DNA from: Roseomonas aerilata DSM 19363
GTDB lineage: Bacteria > Pseudomonadota > Alphaproteobacteria > Acetobacterales > Acetobacteraceae
DNA: 64,000 bases
Reading direction: 5' to 3'
Assembly: GCF_000711725.1 (NCBI RefSeq)
Contig: NZ_JONP01000016.1
Span: 1-64,000 of the forward strand
In this document: piece after piece, positions 63,965-64,000 of the stretch
Layout: each line of letters starts with the position of its first letter
How positions within the stretch are numbered: the first letter of the stretch is position 1
Program-made: the position numbers and the translations under genes
The notes under the pieces: generated by a model
The model's database searches: none
Told to the model about the DNA's origin: nothing
Seen by the model: only the letters and a program-made list of their open reading frames with translations

Positions 63965-64000
63965 GCGGCCACTCCCGCGTTCTCGAGATGCGGCCGGAAG
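63961..64000 (-). CDS. C-terminal end of an upstream gene, probably the paired ABC ATPase (dppD/oppD), partial
   Basis: Only the last 12 codons are visible (FRPHLENAGVAA then stop). The 4-base overlap with dppF and the usual dppD-dppF order suggest it is the partner ATPase. The residues alone do not prove this. Confidence 0.5.
   Translation of the reverse strand, partial: FRPHLENAGVAA

Overview
The window is about 64 kb of very GC-rich DNA with closely packed genes. Many start with GTG or TTG, and many neighbours share 4-base overlaps (ATGA, GTGA, TTGA). Squalene-hopene cyclase with hpnA/B/E/G/H, the dxs and ispH genes of the MEP isoprenoid route, a short-form HisG, infA-maf-RNase E/G-yacG next to tRNA-Phe, a GAAC-N7-GAAC SOS box and a PEP-CTERM protein together point to an alphaproteobacterium, most likely an Acetobacteraceae member near Roseomonas. 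That assignment is inference from gene content; no 16S rRNA gene is present.

Layout. 1-8.05 kb: dxs (partial) and a module for 2-aminoethylphosphonate (AEP) and probably an AEP-headgroup lipid. The module holds a CTP-type nucleotidyltransferase, a PEP mutase fused to a second nucleotidyltransferase-like domain, phosphonopyruvate decarboxylase, an HpnL-like membrane protein, AEP transaminase, a CDP-alcohol phosphotransferase and a ferritin-like diiron protein. 8.3-16.5 kb: ispH, hpnH and the opposing operon hpnA-hpnB-hpnE-shc-hpnG. 16.9-24.2 kb: a surface-polysaccharide region with glycosyltransferases, beta-sandwich and DUF4214-type proteins, a UDP-glucuronate epimerase and an orphan response regulator. 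24.3-30.2 kb: an aminotransferase, a small protein coupled to an E1/ThiF-nitroreductase fusion, a PEP-CTERM-associated N-acyltransferase and a PEP-CTERM protein behind a sigma-54-type promoter. 30.2-34.5 kb: a molybdenum hydroxylase pair, a HAD phosphatase and two small proteins.

34.7-41.6 kb is a conserved housekeeping block: tRNA-Phe, yacG, an RNase E/G-like gene, maf, infA, hisD, hisG, murA, dcd, a small conserved gene and tRNA-Thr. 42.5-47.3 kb is the damage-inducible imuB-dnaE2 pair under an SOS box, without imuA. 47.3-49 kb encodes a Na/Pi-type transporter. 49.1-53.9 kb is an isolated four-gene phage tail-fibre/tailspike module with its own promoter and a leader terminator. 54.1-62.8 kb runs from a potFGHI polyamine ABC transporter through two related class I aminotransferases with GNAT genes, a DinB-like protein and a glyoxalase-fold protein. 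The right edge has a tiny lipoprotein gene coupled to dppF/oppF and the tail of the preceding ATPase gene.

The most interesting parts are the AEP-lipid module embedded between isoprenoid and hopanoid genes, with a diiron oxygenase candidate, and the E1-nitroreductase / small protein / N-acyltransferase / PEP-CTERM neighbourhood.
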